Source: Holacanthus passer
Lineage: Eukaryota > Chordata > Actinopteri > Pomacanthidae
NCBI GenBank assembly: GCA_025331565.1
Contig: JAFREQ010000130.1
Coordinates: forward strand, 997,001 to 1,061,000
DNA: 64,000 bases
Direction: 5' to 3'
The notes below the pieces were generated by a model. The model did not search any database and had not been told where the DNA came from. It saw only the letters and a list, made by a program, of their open reading frames with translations. The translations under genes and the position numbers were made by a program. The stretch's first letter is position 1, and each line of letters opens with the position of its first letter. Below, piece by piece: positions 24,331 through 37,879 of the stretch.

Positions 24331-27300
24331 AGGAAAAATAAAAGCCAAACCCTGTAAGCAGGACAGGTGTCCATTTTTCATTTTTGCCCCTCGGCACCGA
24401 TGGATACTTTGGCTCGCCATCAACTTACTTAGAATCCTCTATTTTGTGTCCTTGAACATAAAAGTCAAACATTTGCCAAGTCCCTGACACACAGCTATGC
24501 CACACACCGCACCATCTCCTTGATTGCTATCCTCTGACTCTCTGTACTCTATATGATAAACTTAGGGCTGCACTCCATATCTGCACCAACTCGGGCTTCA
24601 TCGGCTATCTCTGCCATCGTTCCTGAATCACTATACCTATTCCCTGGCTTTGATATGATCTTTAATCCACGGCTCCCCACCTCACCCCTGAATCTTTCAC
24701 CCTGGAGTGTCAGCCCAGAAATTAAAAGAGCTGATAACTTTGCACAACTATTGCTCAGTGCCAAGGTACGACGCCTTGAAACCTCGGCTCCATATGGCCC
24801 ACATTCAGGAACACATACCAACACAAAGGCAGGCAGATAAAACCCAGATATTTATTCATTCACATCAGATACTCACTGGAAAAACGTCCAAATACTGATA
24901 CTTACTGCTAATATATCGCAGGTGGTATCCATATGCCAACAAACTATCATGTTGTAAACAACTTTAAAAAAAAAAAAAAGAAGAAGCTTAGAACAGCTTG
25001 TTTGCTTTGCAGAATATGTGTGAAATTGGGCTGCGGAGCAATAACAGAATGCATCGCTCCCTTCCTCTAAATATCAGCACAGATTACCATCTTCGCAGCA
25101 ATCCTCTGCCTCGCTCCTCGCAGATAAAAGGCTTTGAGGACGCGCTCCTTCAAAAACTAAAGTGCTGATTCACTGCATTGTGTCAAAAGGGAACAGATGG
25201 TTGAGGCATACCTTTGCTGTCCATTGAGATGAGTGCTCACTGTTCCAAGCGCTAGAACGGCACGCCTCAGCTACGGTGGGCTTTTGCTGTTTACATCAAG
25301 CGGCACTCTCGAGTCATTTTTGGTGGCTAAAAGCTGCAGAAACAGAGTAAGTATAGGAGAAAGAAAGCCTGGATCCCTGGACACATTAAGAATGCGTTTT
25401 CTCCTAAGAAATCAATAATGTCTCATTGCCTTGAAGATCGCCAGGAATGCCATCGCTTTCAATTTATTCATTCATTCTTCTCAATGAACACTCCGCGGTG
25501 ATCCAGTGTTTTCCATCCCACCAGCCCTCCTTCTCCCTCCTGCTCTTCCTCCTGGGAGGTTCTTTTAACTTGTTAAGATCTCTTCTCTGCTCCTTTAACA
25601 ATGGCATTTGTCTGTGTATAGAGAGAGAGAGGCCTCTCGTCCGAGACCCCGGAGTTTGTCTGCGCTTTATTGCATCGCAAGCAAGGAGCTCAGTTTACTT
25701 TTTCTTCATCAGGCCACGATTTGATATGCTGCGCTGCACGATTATTTCCTCCACGCACATCCTGGGTTTTGCTTTATGAAGGCACCCGGTTGAGAGGAGG
25801 AATCATTTCGAGCCACCCGCCGCCCTCCGACTTCCCCAGAAGCTGCTTGTGTTTACCTCCAAGGTGCCCTGTGACTCAGCAGGGTTCAAAGCAGCACCTA
25901 TCGCACGGCCGACTTAATATCTCTATTCACTCCCCTTAATTATCAACATTAGCCACAGACCGTGGGAGCATAGAGGCTCTCAGACAGCTGCCACCGGTCT
26001 CTGGTCTCTCTTCAAAGAGTGAACGGAGGACATGAAACATACTCAGACATCACAGACAGCAACAAACCCCCAGCTGTGGGGTAAGCAGTCGAAAAAAATT
26101 ACAGATTGCAGAAGTAACCTCGGGGAATAAATGGTTGTTGCCAGATGTAGTTTTCAAGAATTGGCTGTGATAATATTTCCATCTTGGCGCGTCTGTCAAA
26201 TACAGCTGACTGGTTTTTCAGTCTGAGTCATCTCATGAAATTAGTGAGAACCATCTGATCAGTCCTGGAAAGTAAAGATTCTTTAATAATCTTACAGTTT
26301 TCTGATGGCCAACACATCTGCTTGTGACTCTCCAGAACTTGACAGGAATCTTAATTAGATTTTAGATCTTTATTTTCCACTGAAGGTGTATCAGAGCGTG
26401 CGTGCGTGATGGCCAGCGAGCCTCAAGAAGCATGCGTGCACACTCGAATCACTTCTGCTGATCGTAACAATAAAACTCAACGTGAAGCCCTCGCTCAGCA
26501 ACTTTAATGCTGGCGGCGCGAACAAAGGGGTCAGAGCTTACAGTAATTTTTGTTCTCTCCACATCAATATATGATGCTTCACTGGGGGCAATGAGAAGCT
26601 GTCCAGAGTTATAAAAGGGATCTGTTTGTACGAGCGAACACGCTCTCCGTGCACGTCAGACACCTTTCGACCCTCCAACAATGTAGGGCGTGAAACAGCC
26701 AGGCCTTCCCGGCTCAATTCTGTATTCCCTCACAAAACCACTGAAGTCAGCTCTGGTTTATTACAGCTAATGTACCATCTGCTTCCCAGGGCGACTCCTC
26801 ATTAAATATGGAGGAGATAAATAACATATCTCATGTCTGCAGCAGTGAACCTGAATGTGACCGGTGCTGCTGCTGGTGCTGGTGCTGGTGGTGGCGATGG
26901 GGGGGTTGAGACAGACCTGACAGCTCCTTCTTTATACGAGACAGCCTGTGCAACATGGTGAAAAATGCAAGTGGTAGTTCTTTAAAAGATCACTGCTCCT
27001 ACAGTCTTGACAGGTACTTTGCATCTAAAGACATCGGAGGGAGCTTGTCACATTTATGCCCCAAACTAAGATTCAATCAATCAGGAGAGAAGCTTCTCTT
27101 ACAACCGCTGGATCAATATTTGCTTCCAAATTCAATCCAGCTTTGCTTTAATATATTTTACATTACGGAGGTCTGCAATGATGAGATCTTGCAAAATCAA
27201 GCCAAGAATCACAACTTATCAAGAGATCTGCATTAATGGATTCTTGTTTTCCAACAATAGAGCAATGAGGAGGTGGAGGCTTGGTCAGCAGGCTTCATTA

Positions 27301-27534
27301 AAACACTGTTTCATCATAAAATGCTCCATATAGTCGCTAAGAACGGCTGAAGATCACGAGTCCTGAGGTGACACACTCTCCACCTTTATAAAGTCACCAG
27401 TAATGCAAAGTAATCTCTTTTGTTTATCTATTTCCCCAGACAATTAAATTCTCCATTACTGTCACCGTGTATTACAAGGACGTATGCGCGTGGGTGTGTA
27501 GATGTGCAAGTGCGAAAGCAAAATAAATAGCTAC

Positions 27535-27572
27535 TCCCTCGATGCTACTTAATTCCCTTGATGCTACTTAAT
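27535..27572. repeat. 19-bp tandem duplication
   Basis: Two adjacent 19-base units (TCCCTCGATGCTACTTAAT and the same with one C-to-T change). The near identity suggests a recent event. Confidence 0.9.
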
Positions 27573-30048
27573 TTTAGCAAGCCACTCAAGATGGGACGTT
27601 TTATATAAGCACCTATTTACCACCCGGCACCACATACAGTACACTGTTTATTGTAAGATAAGCGGTGAGACTGCTTTTTGTCGTCATTTAATTTTTCAAA
27701 TATGGCGAGAAAAAACAGCTGCAGTTAATCACACTTCTCGACACCGGCTCGTCTCGAAATGAACGGATAAATAATTCAACGAGAGCTGCCGGAGAAAACA
27801 CATTAGTTTTAAATATACACCGGACTGCAGTTTTCTGGTTCTTCTGAAAGACGATAAACATTTTTTAATTTCAGTCCCTCAGCGCCGACGCTGTGGAACT
27901 GAGCAATGACTCTTTCATCTCGTTCTGAGGGCGAGCAGGTGCTGCTGAGTTTCCAGCCGACACTTTGTTTGCTCAACCATTCATTCTTTTATAACTGGAT
28001 ATATTCAGAATAGGTTTACACTTAATCATACAAAATCCATTCAATTCTCAATTTTATTATCTTTTTTTGTGTGTGGGTATAACTCAACCGCCGTACACAA
28101 GCGACGCAGCATGTTTTCTCACCAGAGAACAAAGGTTACAACATAACCACTCAGCTTTTTACAAATGAAAACGGTGAGAATCAGGTTTAATCTCCAAACT
28201 GAATTAGAGTCTTTAGATAAATGACACAAGCTTGAAAGATTTTGGGTTTGTACTGATTTCTCAAACCATCTTGAAAGTACTGAAATGCAGATTACATTGC
28301 ATTGATCCTAATGAAAGTACAAGTACAAGTTTAAAGGGCCCAAAACAATTGGATCCAGAGAGTTAGTCTTTGTGTCTTTTCTCATTGTTAAACAAAATGT
28401 TGAAAAGGGAACAAGATTACATCCATTATTTTGTTGTCACTCGCCCAGCAACAGTGTCCTTACTACAACTTTCATGCCAAGTATATTTCTTCCCATGCTG
28501 AAACTACAACCGACCAAGTTTCATTTGCAGACACGTGCATGTGTTAAAGTAAAAGGCCTCTTCTAGCCATGCTCCACAAACGCAATATTTCCACATGAAA
28601 CCACTAATCATTTCATCTCCTCACAAATCTCTGCGCTGTAGTTTGCATCCAAAGACGCTGCACTCGTTTCCTAAGATTTGTGAAATCTTATAAATCACTG
28701 TTGAAGTGCTTTTAAGCAAAGCCCCTCTCTGCCCCGCGGCCTGGAAAAGAAATGATTCCTCGGCCTTCTCGGTTAAATTCGGGCTAAACAGGGAGTAAAA
28801 TTGCCTCCTAAAATGCATGAGGGAAAACGCCAAGGCTCAGCACAAAATGGATGCGAGTCCTTATTGTACTCAACTGAAAGACTTGTCAGGGTATGACACT
28901 GTGCTGACGTTCGAACTGAGCCCAGTACAGTATGTACTGCAGCACTGTATTAAATCTAATTAAGCAGTGATGAGGCTCCAGCCCTGCACATTTCTACCAC
29001 AGCTTTAGCTTCATTAAAAAAAGCCAAGGAGCAAAACTAGATCAGGCACAATAAAGCTATTAAAGCCTTGAACTCTCGTGTTAATGCACACTTCCCTTCG
29101 GCCTTCATGGTCAAGCTTTCATGTTTTCACGCAGAAATCACATGTCACCACTTAGCCGAGACATTAGTCCATTCAGCTGAGCAGCTGTCCAAATGTTTCT
29201 TCTCTGCACTTCTCTCACAGGCGTTTACTCTCTGCGATGCCAAAGAGAATCCTGCGAGTTGAAAAGAGCTCCCCGGAGCTTTTTTTTCTCTTCCCTCCAC
29301 CACTGGACACGTTGGAGAGCTCTTTGCAGATGGACACATGCTGCGCAGCCTCCTCGTGAAAACACCACAGGCTACATTTTGGGAGGCGCGCTGTAGAGAC
29401 GGGAGGCTTTACTGAAAGCTCAAACAGCAGAGGCTGCTGAAGTCAGCTTCTGGCACGATGAGACAAAGCTGACAACTCGTTATACATGAGGCTTTCGCTG
29501 CCTCTGCCCTGCCACTATCTCTACATATCTTCCTTTGTCTTTGCACTCCCATTTCTCAGAGTTACAGTGCGCTGTATTTTCTAACCATTGTAATTCCCCG
29601 GAGTAAAGTAATGAAATGCATGAAGATTTTTTTTTTTATAAATAAATGTACGTTTTTGAGGGCTGGTCCCTGAAGAAAAAGACCCATTTTTTTGATGATG
29701 TGTCACCTCAGTCTTCTGTTGATTTACAATCTAAGAAGTCGCGTGTTCCCCTCCTGCAGCTTTGTTTTGACTTTGAAACGCACCGTGCAGCCGTGACGAC
29801 CCTTTGGCCCACCGGCGGCTCCGGAGCCCAGTGACCCTAATTACAGTGTTGGCTTTGCTGCCAGACCATCTCATTGGAAACCAGCCACAGCTTTGGCGAC
29901 CCTGGCTTACGAGCTGTTCCCAATGGAAAGCAATTTAATGCTTGGCTGCTCAAAGAGCAAAATATATGCAGCACAAGAAATCCCTTAGATAAATTAGAGC
30001 GGGCAGGCGGACTCTGTAAGAGCCTTATCTGGAGCCTGATGAGCCACC

Positions 30049-30067
30049 TGTCACCTTCGAGGTGACA
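30049..30067. other. short perfect inverted repeat (hairpin)
   Basis: Arms TGTCACCT and AGGTGACA are separated by TCG. It is not followed by a T run or linked to any transcript, so its role is unknown. Confidence 0.6.
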
Positions 30068-30324
30068 TGAAACCTCAACGTGGCAAGAAGCAGTCAAATT
30101 CAGTCGGCAAGCAGCAGGTAGAGTTTCCCGTGGTGGGACGCCGCTGGGAGAACAGTGCAACCGACTGCCGACAAAGAGAAGGAGTACAGAGCTGGACAGA
30201 CAGGACTCAAGACTGAAGGTTAGGTAGGACATTCAGGGACTTCATTAGGGCCCAGGTTTTATTGTGTTTTCGAGGTGGATGCTACCAGAAATACTTGCAA
30301 TTAATCAAATTACGACAACGTATC

Positions 30325-30395
30325 GGCCCTTGGAGCCCTTAAGGGTCTGGGGCCCGGAGGCAGTAGCTCGCTGTGCCCAGTTGCTAAGCCGGCCT
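30325..30395. mobile_element. possible terminal fragment of a hAT-type teleost DNA transposon
   Basis: The wording CCCTTAAGGGTCTGGGGCCC...CAGTTGCTAAGCCGGCC resembles the GC-rich ends of a non-autonomous fish family whose termini read GGGGCCC and GCCGGCC(C)TG. Only one end is recognisable; no matching opposite end or target duplication was found. Family assignment is from memory and tentative. Confidence 0.3.
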
Positions 30396-30399
30396 TGTT

Positions 30400-33300
30400 T
30401 CCACTGTTACTGAAGGAGTTAGCAAATATCTCGCTCCCTCTGTTTCTTCCTCATTAACTCACTCTCACTCTTTGTTTCAGCCCTGTTCAGACTGTGCACT
30501 GTCTAAATGAACACCGTGCACATGTCGCTGCAGCGTTTGACCAGTCAATGATGCTCAGCACTGCTACACCCAATTATTTCTGGCCCCTTCCTGAAGTCTT
30601 AACTGGGGAGGAGGTGCTTTGGGGGTTTGTTTGGACCCTCTTTATTTTGTGATAACTTATTAGGCTTATTATCTCTGCCAGGCGTAAACCTGACAGGATC
30701 ACGTGTTTGCTTTTGTGTGTGTGTGTGTGTGTGTGTGTATCGGCCTGCAGCTAATCTCACAAACATGACTGGATCCCTCAGTCTGAAAACACCTGTTCAG
30801 TTGATGCATTTTGTTGTAGCTCAAAATCATCCATAGAAAAGTTTGGTTTCATCTTGAACTACAGATCAATTTCATATCTGATCATTTATGATCCACTTGA
30901 ATTCTCTGGGGGCTTTTCTTTGCTTGGCAGAGGAGAGGGAGGTGAGGAAGGGTTTTATTTTCTGTGGTGTGTTACAACAAAATGTTCTAAATAAATAACA
31001 ATGTTTAAATTGGAAAGACTCAAATTGCAGCCGGACGGTGATATTGCTGACGTCTGATATTCACCTTCCTCTGTTCAGAAACACCTGGCAGAGATCTGCA
31101 CTCTGCTCGCTATATTGGTGCTTTGTGTTATTTGTGTGGGCGTGTCTAATGAAGTTCAGGTGGTGCGACTTGATTTGTTAATTCAGCTGAGTTGTGTCCA
31201 CACGTGATTGGTCCATGGATGACAGCTCGGGCTAATGTAGAACCCAGATGATCACGATGATGATGACGACCAGCTGGACTTCACTTCTTCACCCAGAGCC
31301 CAAACAGACATGACACTGGTGCCTCAGTCTGTGAACTAGTTGAGACAAACAGCGTTTTGCTTGAAGTGAAATTAACAAGCTGAGGCTGCTTGAGGCTACA
31401 ACCTCCTGTGTAAAGAGTTCTTTATGAAAGAAATGTGCCCTAATTTTTTTTGCAGGACTATTGACTGGGAAAAACATTTTTGTTTAACTCACATCTGGTC
31501 TGTCCGTTTTGTTTCTTTGAGTAGATAATTTTAGGACATTTTGATTCCTCAGCTTTTGTTATTTTTGCACTGTTCAGAAAATGTGACTTTGAGATTTAAG
31601 ACTGTTGGAAACTGAAAGAGTGTAGAGTCTAAACTGCACGATCAGTTCAAGGCAGGAACGACAGCAGAGTAACCAAACTCATGCATGTAAAGTTCCTGAG
31701 TTCCTGGAAGAGTCCCTGCAGCATGAAAAGACGTTCTGTCTATATCGCTTCGAGCAGCCTTTTAAGTCACGCAGCCTGTGTGTTGGAAAAGTTAATGCAT
31801 GTTCTCCCTCAGTAATTAGCGTGGAAGCGCTAACAGAAAAATGTCCTTTTGAAGTGGTCTATGCAAGAGAGGCTGAGGAGCAAATCAGCCCGGGTTGAGA
31901 GGTGCTCGGCCTGAGCTGAGACCACGATGACCTTTAGATTGAAACAATGTCCTGGGGAGTCAAACCCATTAACCACAGCCACTGTACTGGAGTGAGCCCT
32001 GCGCTGAGAATCCATCTCCTTAGATTAGCTGACAGCAAACAGGCCACCGACTGGAGCCTGCCTCAGCGGAGTGACGCCCGTGATGCCTCGAAGCAGCCTC
32101 GGCAATGTAATCCCATTTGCCCTCCGAAGACTCGAGTTCGCCTCCTTGGACCCTTTTTAAACTAAAAAAAGAACATGCACACCTTCCCGCCCAGCAGAGT
32201 GGTGCAGAGATGCAAGGGAGGAAATTGGAAAAGACAAGATTGAACCAACAATTACACAGTAAAAGGTTTTTTTTTCCTCCTTTCCTGCTCTGAACCAAAG
32301 TCTGACACATTCTTTTCATATCTGATTTGCAGGCTCGAACCATTTTTTTTTAGTCATGACTGAAATCAGTGCTGTTACAACGACGTCTCTCAGACGTAAC
32401 ACTCATTTTCCTCAAATGATTATAAAATGAATTATGTGATTTTTCCTTTTTTGTTGTTATATCTGTGACTTGGCTGCTTCCACAGGACGTTACAGTAAAT
32501 CGTCGTTCTCTCTTCTAAAATGTGTAGATTGACTAGGTGAAGGTTCGGGAAGAGTATCGTCACAGATAAAGTAAACCAATGTTGAACGTTGGGCTGAGAC
32601 ACGACATCAATCCCTGCTTTCTACTACTGAGCCTGATCACAGATTGTTTCTTTAACAAACACCCAATCATTTTTCTTTTGAGCACAGTTCATTAACATTA
32701 TAGAAAGAAAGAAAAAAGTGTCAGGTGTCCAGGTAAACCAATCGTTACAACAGACACCTGCGAGCTGATCATCATTATGAATTTCGGTCTGATAGATAAT
32801 AAATATGTTCACTCACAACCACCATGTTCGTAACACTGCAGGACTCAAAGCCACCAGACGAGAGCCAGTGTTGCCAACTTGTGTTTGCTGAGGATCCAAA
32901 ATGGCGTCTGTTCTTTTAGGTCCTGCGGTGCCAAAAATTGGAATAAGTTACGTTTGCACATTTTCTTTGTAAGCATTTTTTAAGAAGGACAAATTATTCT
33001 GTCTTGGGGAAAAATTGTGTTGTTGTTGAATTGTGTTGGTTTTGTTTGAATGATGATATGATGCATATTTGCTATCTTTACGTCAAGGACCTGAAAGTTA
33101 ACTTAAGAGAAAGCCAGAGCAATTTAAATGTTGATTCCAGCACGTTGTTGTAAATCCATTTTAACAGCTGGATGCATTTGGAAGTAAAATAATTTCCAAA
33201 GAAACCACATGGATGGGCTCAGTGAAACGCAGTAAAAGGCCTCCTCACTGCCCCAAAGCAACCTCACAGACAGCAGCTCCACTATTTTACTTTGATGGCA

Positions 33301-33720
33301 GCGCTGTGTCTGTAAACGATACCAAGCAATACCTCGCGCCTCTGTTTGTTGTCGAGCCGTCGTGGCCCAGGTTTGTCTCTAAGTGCTGAGTATATTTACC
33401 CTCTATCCGGTGCTATGCTTTGTTGCACTCTGTGAAACAAGGCAGAATTCAATTACATGCTGGCCGAGGCCCTGACAAGAGCTCACTCTTGTTTCAATCA
33501 CCCCACAGGTGGATTTGGGGATGAGGAGGAGTGACGCTCCAGTCGCCGCACTGTGGACCACCGGCGGGCGGCGAGGCGTGAGGCGGTGGTCAGCGGCACT
33601 GACGGGCCCCGAAGTCCTGCTCTTCAAATACCAGCATCAGCCAGACAAAAGCAAGAGACTTTTATTTTGAAAGTCCGGACCATAAAAGATGCAGATGAGG
33701 GTAAAGAAGTGGTTGTTGGC
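30400..33720. other. non-coding stretch with one microsatellite
   Basis: No gene recognised. It contains (TG)n at 30714-30738. The rest is unique, moderately AT-rich sequence in which neither strand shows a coding exon I can support. Confidence 0.5.
30714..30738. repeat. (TG)12 microsatellite
   Basis: Perfect TG run of 25 bases. Confidence 0.96.
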
Positions 33721-33727
33721 AGCTGAT

Positions 33728-33790
33728 TAGAATAGAGTAGAACAAAGTTTATTGTCTAGACGAGGCAGGAAAATTGTCTTTGGTCTCATC
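33728..33790 (-). mobile_element. 3' tail fragment of a teleost LINE-type retroposon
   Basis: Starts GAATAGAGTAGAACAAAGTTTATTGTC and continues GGAAAATTGTCTTTGG. Reversed, this is the familiar fish LINE ending, in which a CAAT...GACAATAAA-like stretch is followed by CTATT repeats. Only the last 60 or so bases survive; no reverse-transcriptase coding remains. The family (L2-like is my guess) is not certain. Confidence 0.45.
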
Positions 33791-33970
33791 CAGGAAAATA
33801 AAATCATGTCCACTAAAAGAACAGAGAGTTGGCACAATCTGCATGTTTCGCTTCCTGTATCCACTAAATATGATGTTTTAAACGGTTCGCTGCACAAAAT
33901 GGAGGCAAACAACATCTGTTTCAGGGCCTCACTTCCAAGGTTTAATGTCTTCTTTATTATATTGCCTTTA

Positions 33971-34001
33971 TTTTTTTTTTTTTTTTGTTCAAATCTCTGT
34001 A

Positions 34002-34036
<35 letters not shown>
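33971..34036. repeat. T16 tract and (TG)16 microsatellite
   Basis: T16 at 33971-33986 and a perfect TG run at 34005-34036, 18 bases apart. They produce Cys-Val and Thr-His runs in overlapping open frames, which are therefore discounted. Confidence 0.96.
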
Positions 34037-34038
<2 letters not shown>

Positions 34039-34461
34039 CGCTTCGGGGAACTGTGAGTCACGAGACGTGGACGCCGCAGCCATCGCGGCCCTCTCCAAGG
34101 ACCGTGCCCGTGCCCAGCGACGAACAGACTCCAATAAAACAAACACCATCAATCATCGTGATTGTCACACTTTTCACCGAGTTCATAATTTCCCTGCGAA
34201 AATGGCTGCAGAGACAATTTAAGGCAGTAATCAACCATGTTATGAGTCCACATTGATAATTAATGGCGGATGGTGGCATCATGGGAGCGGCGTAAACCTC
34301 GTTCGTGAAGCCTCGTGTATTTCGCCTTATTCCTCTCAATAACGTGATCTGCGTGTCGGTATTCCTCAGGGCTGGACTGTCTGCAGTGATTGAACGCCGC
34401 CTTGTCCTGGAGGAGGCCAGATCATTTAACTGCTATTCTCTTCAGCTCCCAACGGGAACTC

Positions 34462-34463
<2 letters not shown>

Positions 34464-34496
<33 letters not shown>

Positions 34497-34506
34497 GCGT
34501 GTGTGT
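34464..34506. repeat. (TG)n microsatellite
   Basis: TG run of 43 bases with two C interruptions near its right end. Confidence 0.96.
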
Positions 34507-34509
34507 CCT

Positions 34510-34925
34510 GCCTGCCTCATTGTGTATACAGCCCGTAAATGATATTTATGGGTGAAGCCTACAGAGGGATGTTGTGATGATAACACAAACATACCACAAG
34601 CTGCAGAGTGACAGTGAGAAATATGGCAGGGAATTAAGTGAAGATTGCAGAGTTAAGAGGGTCATGTCTGCACGGGAGCCGATGAGCTGATGAGAACGTG
34701 TACAGAAAAAAAAAGGGAAGCTACTGAAGTGACTGTAAACAAGATCGGCCCAAACCTACTTATACTTAATAATTACTACTTGGACTGTAGCCTGCAATTT
34801 GAGACGATAAAGTAATTAAATACTTGGTCTGAGTGTCGCACAACAAAGGCAACTTTATCAGGCTGTGTTTCTGTCTCAAATCACTAATTATAGTCCAAGT
34901 TAATGTGTTTCTGTATCAGTCATGT
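34510..34925. other. non-coding stretch, nothing recognised
   Basis: Unique sequence without repeats or coding signals that I can support. Confidence 0.5.
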
Positions 34926-34928
34926 TAT

Positions 34929-35077
34929 AAAACCCTGATTCTGAAAAAGTTGGGACACCGAGCAAAACAAGTGAAACAGAATGTGATCATTTTTGTAAAT
35001 ATCTGCTTATTACATGGACTCAATTTGTTTGCATTTTTGTTTTACGCAGTGTCCGGACTTTTTTGGAATCAGGCTCG
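34929..35077. mobile_element. Tc1-like miniature inverted-repeat element
   Basis: The left end (AACCCTGATTCTGAAAAAG then TTGGGACAC) and the right end (GTCCGGACTTTTTTGGAATC then AGG) are imperfect inverted repeats of about 28 bases. Between them lies the phrase AAACAGAATGTGATCATTTTTG. These ends and that phrase belong to a very widespread teleost Tc1-like family. At about 150 bases the copy has no transposase and is a miniature or internally deleted derivative. No clear TA target duplication was confirmed. Confidence 0.7.
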
Positions 35078-35640
35078 TGTGTGTTTTTGTTTGAGAGGTT
35101 GAGACAGGGGTCGATCCTGCTGCAGTGATGAATGATTTCTGAATGTAGATGTTGGGCAGTAACAGAGGAATCTGACACCGTGTGACCTGAGCCGATGCTC
35201 GGCCTCGGTCAGGTGAGGCCGAGCAGGTGAAATGATCTATAAGTGGTCGGGGAGCAGGCTGCGGCTCGCTGTGAGGCTCTGAGCTCCAGCTTTTCATTTC
35301 TTCTTGTTTTGTTTTTGCTTTTCAATATTGAGCTGTTTTTGTCGAACATCCCGGGGTTTGTGTTTCTCTGTTTCATCAACATTTCTGTGAACATGCAGAA
35401 GCGTCTTTGTGCCTGGACTCCGGCCCAGCGCCGCCTTTTTCAACAGAAGGTTTGTGGTGCCAACCAACATCTGCTGCCCTTTAGTTTGGAGTTACACAGA
35501 TAATCCAGATATATGGCACGACTTCAAATGAAGACTGATGGATTAAACATACAAAACATTCATGCATCATTGATAAACACAAAGTAAAGTCTGAACAAAA
35601 CGACAAAAGCAAAATCAGTGAGCAAGTACAGACAATGACT

Positions 35641-35880
35641 GCTGATCAGTTTATCGATTATTTGATCAACAGAAAATAAATGAATGAATGAAAATGAATT
35701 TATTTACTTATTCAGAAGGAAACGACTTACAGCTAATCAAACGTGAGGAATTACTACTTTCCCCAGTTTTATGTTTTGAACAGTTTGGAAATGTGACCTT
35801 GGGAAACTTGGGATATTTTCTAGGCAAAATAACGAAATAAAGAATAATGAATCAACAATGAAAATAATTGCTAGACGGAG
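35641..35880 (-). mobile_element. teleost miniature inverted-repeat element, family A (copy 1)
   Basis: Contains TCGATTATTTGATCAACAG, ATGTGACCTTGGGAAAC and CAATGAAAATAATTGCTAG in the same order as the other family A copies when those are put in the same orientation. The full-length form starts and ends with TAGAGCTGCAAC-type inverted repeats. This copy is decayed and lacks recognisable ends. It is non-autonomous and has no coding capacity. Confidence 0.6.
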
Positions 35881-35884
35881 AGAA

Positions 35885-36970
35885 TGATTTCAGATTTGAC
35901 AAATGTTCGACCTGATGTGTTGACAGAGGCTTGATTTCCTGTAGAGCGCCACATACATGAAACACACATCACAACACAGGGTTGTGTTTTACATTAATGA
36001 CTTTCACACAGTTACAATATTGTGCCTTTAGGACGGCGGTGACTTATGTAGCCTTTGCTGTGAGTTATGCAGCCAAATACACACATTTCTCCCTCATTGA
36101 AAAACTGGAAAGTGAATTTCATCCAGCCTGAGCACAACTGAATTTCTACTGATTTTTTTTCTGACTCACATATGTTTTTTCCTCTGGGCGAGTTTCGACC
36201 ATCGTCTGTGAGCAACTCTCTCCGAGCCCGAAAACAAAACAAGCGTTGTGTGATGTCATCAAAAGGAAAAAAACCCACAGCTCCAACCAAAAGTTTGGAA
36301 ACCGAACATTTGTTTGAGCTTTTAACCCCAAATGAGGTGTTTTTTCTTTTTTCTCTTGCAACAGGGTTTAAAGTAAAAATATCTGGGCGCTATCAGGAGG
36401 CAATCAGAAAGCGCTGGAGCACGATCCAGGAGCGGCGGCTCACAGGCTAAGTATCAATTTGTGCCATGTTACCATAGAAAACTCATCCAAAATGTGGCAC
36501 GTTGAACCGAGGTCGAATTGAAATCACCGGCGGTGCACTGAGTAACGCTGCCAACGCTCCGTGCATCACCGCTGCCATTTCAGTTTTTCAGAGTGATTGC
36601 CACATTCAGACTCACCTCTTTTTAAAATCTTTCTCATTCACACAGAGCTCTCTCAGCCACCGGCATGGATTTCCACCAGAAACCAACCGGCGAAGGTCAT
36701 TGGAAAAACATTTCCAATAATTCAGTGGAAAATGCATTCGCCCTCAAACAACAACTGTTTCCTGCATATTATGGCCTCTCTTCCTCTTCCCTCCAATCTG
36801 CTCCTCGTCTCTTCTTTCCATTCATCTGTCGGTGCCTGGCTCTGGCCGCTGTCTATCAGGTACGGGCACAGGCTAATCGTGCATCCCACAGGCTCGGTAG
36901 GACTCCAGCAATCTGAGGGCAGCACATTACCCCAGACGTACTTTAGTGTGGCACAGCAGCCCGAATGCCA
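35885..36970. other. non-coding stretch, no gene recognised
   Basis: Unique sequence. A donor-like GAG|GTGAGT on the minus strand near 36617 has no matching strong acceptor. Open frames extending over 36597-37076 run into the (GA)n tract and are not taken as genes. Confidence 0.5.
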
Positions 36971-36972
36971 CG

Positions 36973-36975
<3 letters not shown>

Positions 36976-37021
<46 letters not shown>

Positions 37022-37022
37022 G
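36976..37022. repeat. (GA)n microsatellite
   Basis: GA run of 47 bases with one interruption. Purine/pyrimidine asymmetric, so able in principle to form triplex DNA. Confidence 0.96.
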
Positions 37023-37398
37023 CGAGCACTGGCTCTGGGCCCAACGTCTGCTTTCAGCAGGTTTTTGGCTCTGTGAAATCATTCTGCACCACTAATGATG
37101 TCCTTTCACGAGCCACCATCCATCCAAGATCTTTTGGACGGCCACAGGGAGCGTGCACGCGTTAGAGGTCACGACTAACCTGGTTGCTAAAGACTTACAG
37201 GTAGAGCTTTCAGTTCAGACATGACTTTGCACTAAAAACACAAACGTGAAGAAGCAGGGCTGCATTAAAGTTTCATGAACTAGGTCATGAAATATGAAAG
37301 GCCTGATAAAGTGGATGTTAATAGGTTGCCTATGGCTGGACCAAGCCTGTAAGTGAGGTGAACCTCCATCCTGCAGAAACAGCTTATTAAAAACATGA

Positions 37399-37418
37399 GT
37401 GTGTGTGTGTGTGTGTGT
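37399..37418. repeat. (GT)10 microsatellite
   Basis: Perfect GT run. Confidence 0.95.
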
Positions 37419-37879
37419 AAAATGCTGATGATGAACGGATCTGGATTTTTTACAATTTGCACCGAATGCAACAGATGTGTTAGTAAAAATGGAGAGTCAT
37501 TATCCACTTAGCTATTAAAGTGGTTTTCTTTTTAATTAAAGACTTTTATATTCAGTAAAGTAAAATGCTCCAAATTCACATTAAGCCACAGATACAAAAA
37601 CACACAAGTCCATATTCACACTAACATTTTATCAATAACATTTACTAAAGACTTCAGTTGTGGTATTTTCTGAAGTGGGTAGACTCGGTTGACACTATGT
37701 GGGAACTGACTCTTACTTTGAACTCTCAAAGTGGTTTTTCACTCTGGATCTTCTATTTGTGTCAGGGACATTTTTCCTCATGTAAAGCAGACTAGAAAGA
37801 ACGCAGGGACATCTGGGTGAGGATGAGGCTGAGCTGACATCCAACTGATTCCTACTGGTGAAGCCATTTGTTTAGTAGA

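Larger units (their letters stand above)
24340..30310. other. non-coding stretch, no gene recognised
   Basis: Unique sequence with an A14 tract (24966-24979), a degenerate GCTGGT run (26866-26895) and a 19-bp tandem duplication (27535-27572). A short perfect hairpin lies at 30049-30067. A donor-like AGA|GTAAGTAT at 25349/25350 (+) has no convincing partner. Parts around 28900-29060 and 29850-30060 look like complex unique sequence that could be conserved; I see no gene. Confidence 0.5.

Noticed and set aside
36597..37076. Open frame of 160 codons (+) ending in Glu-Arg repeats
   Set aside because: It is sustained by the (GA)n microsatellite; no recognisable protein before it.
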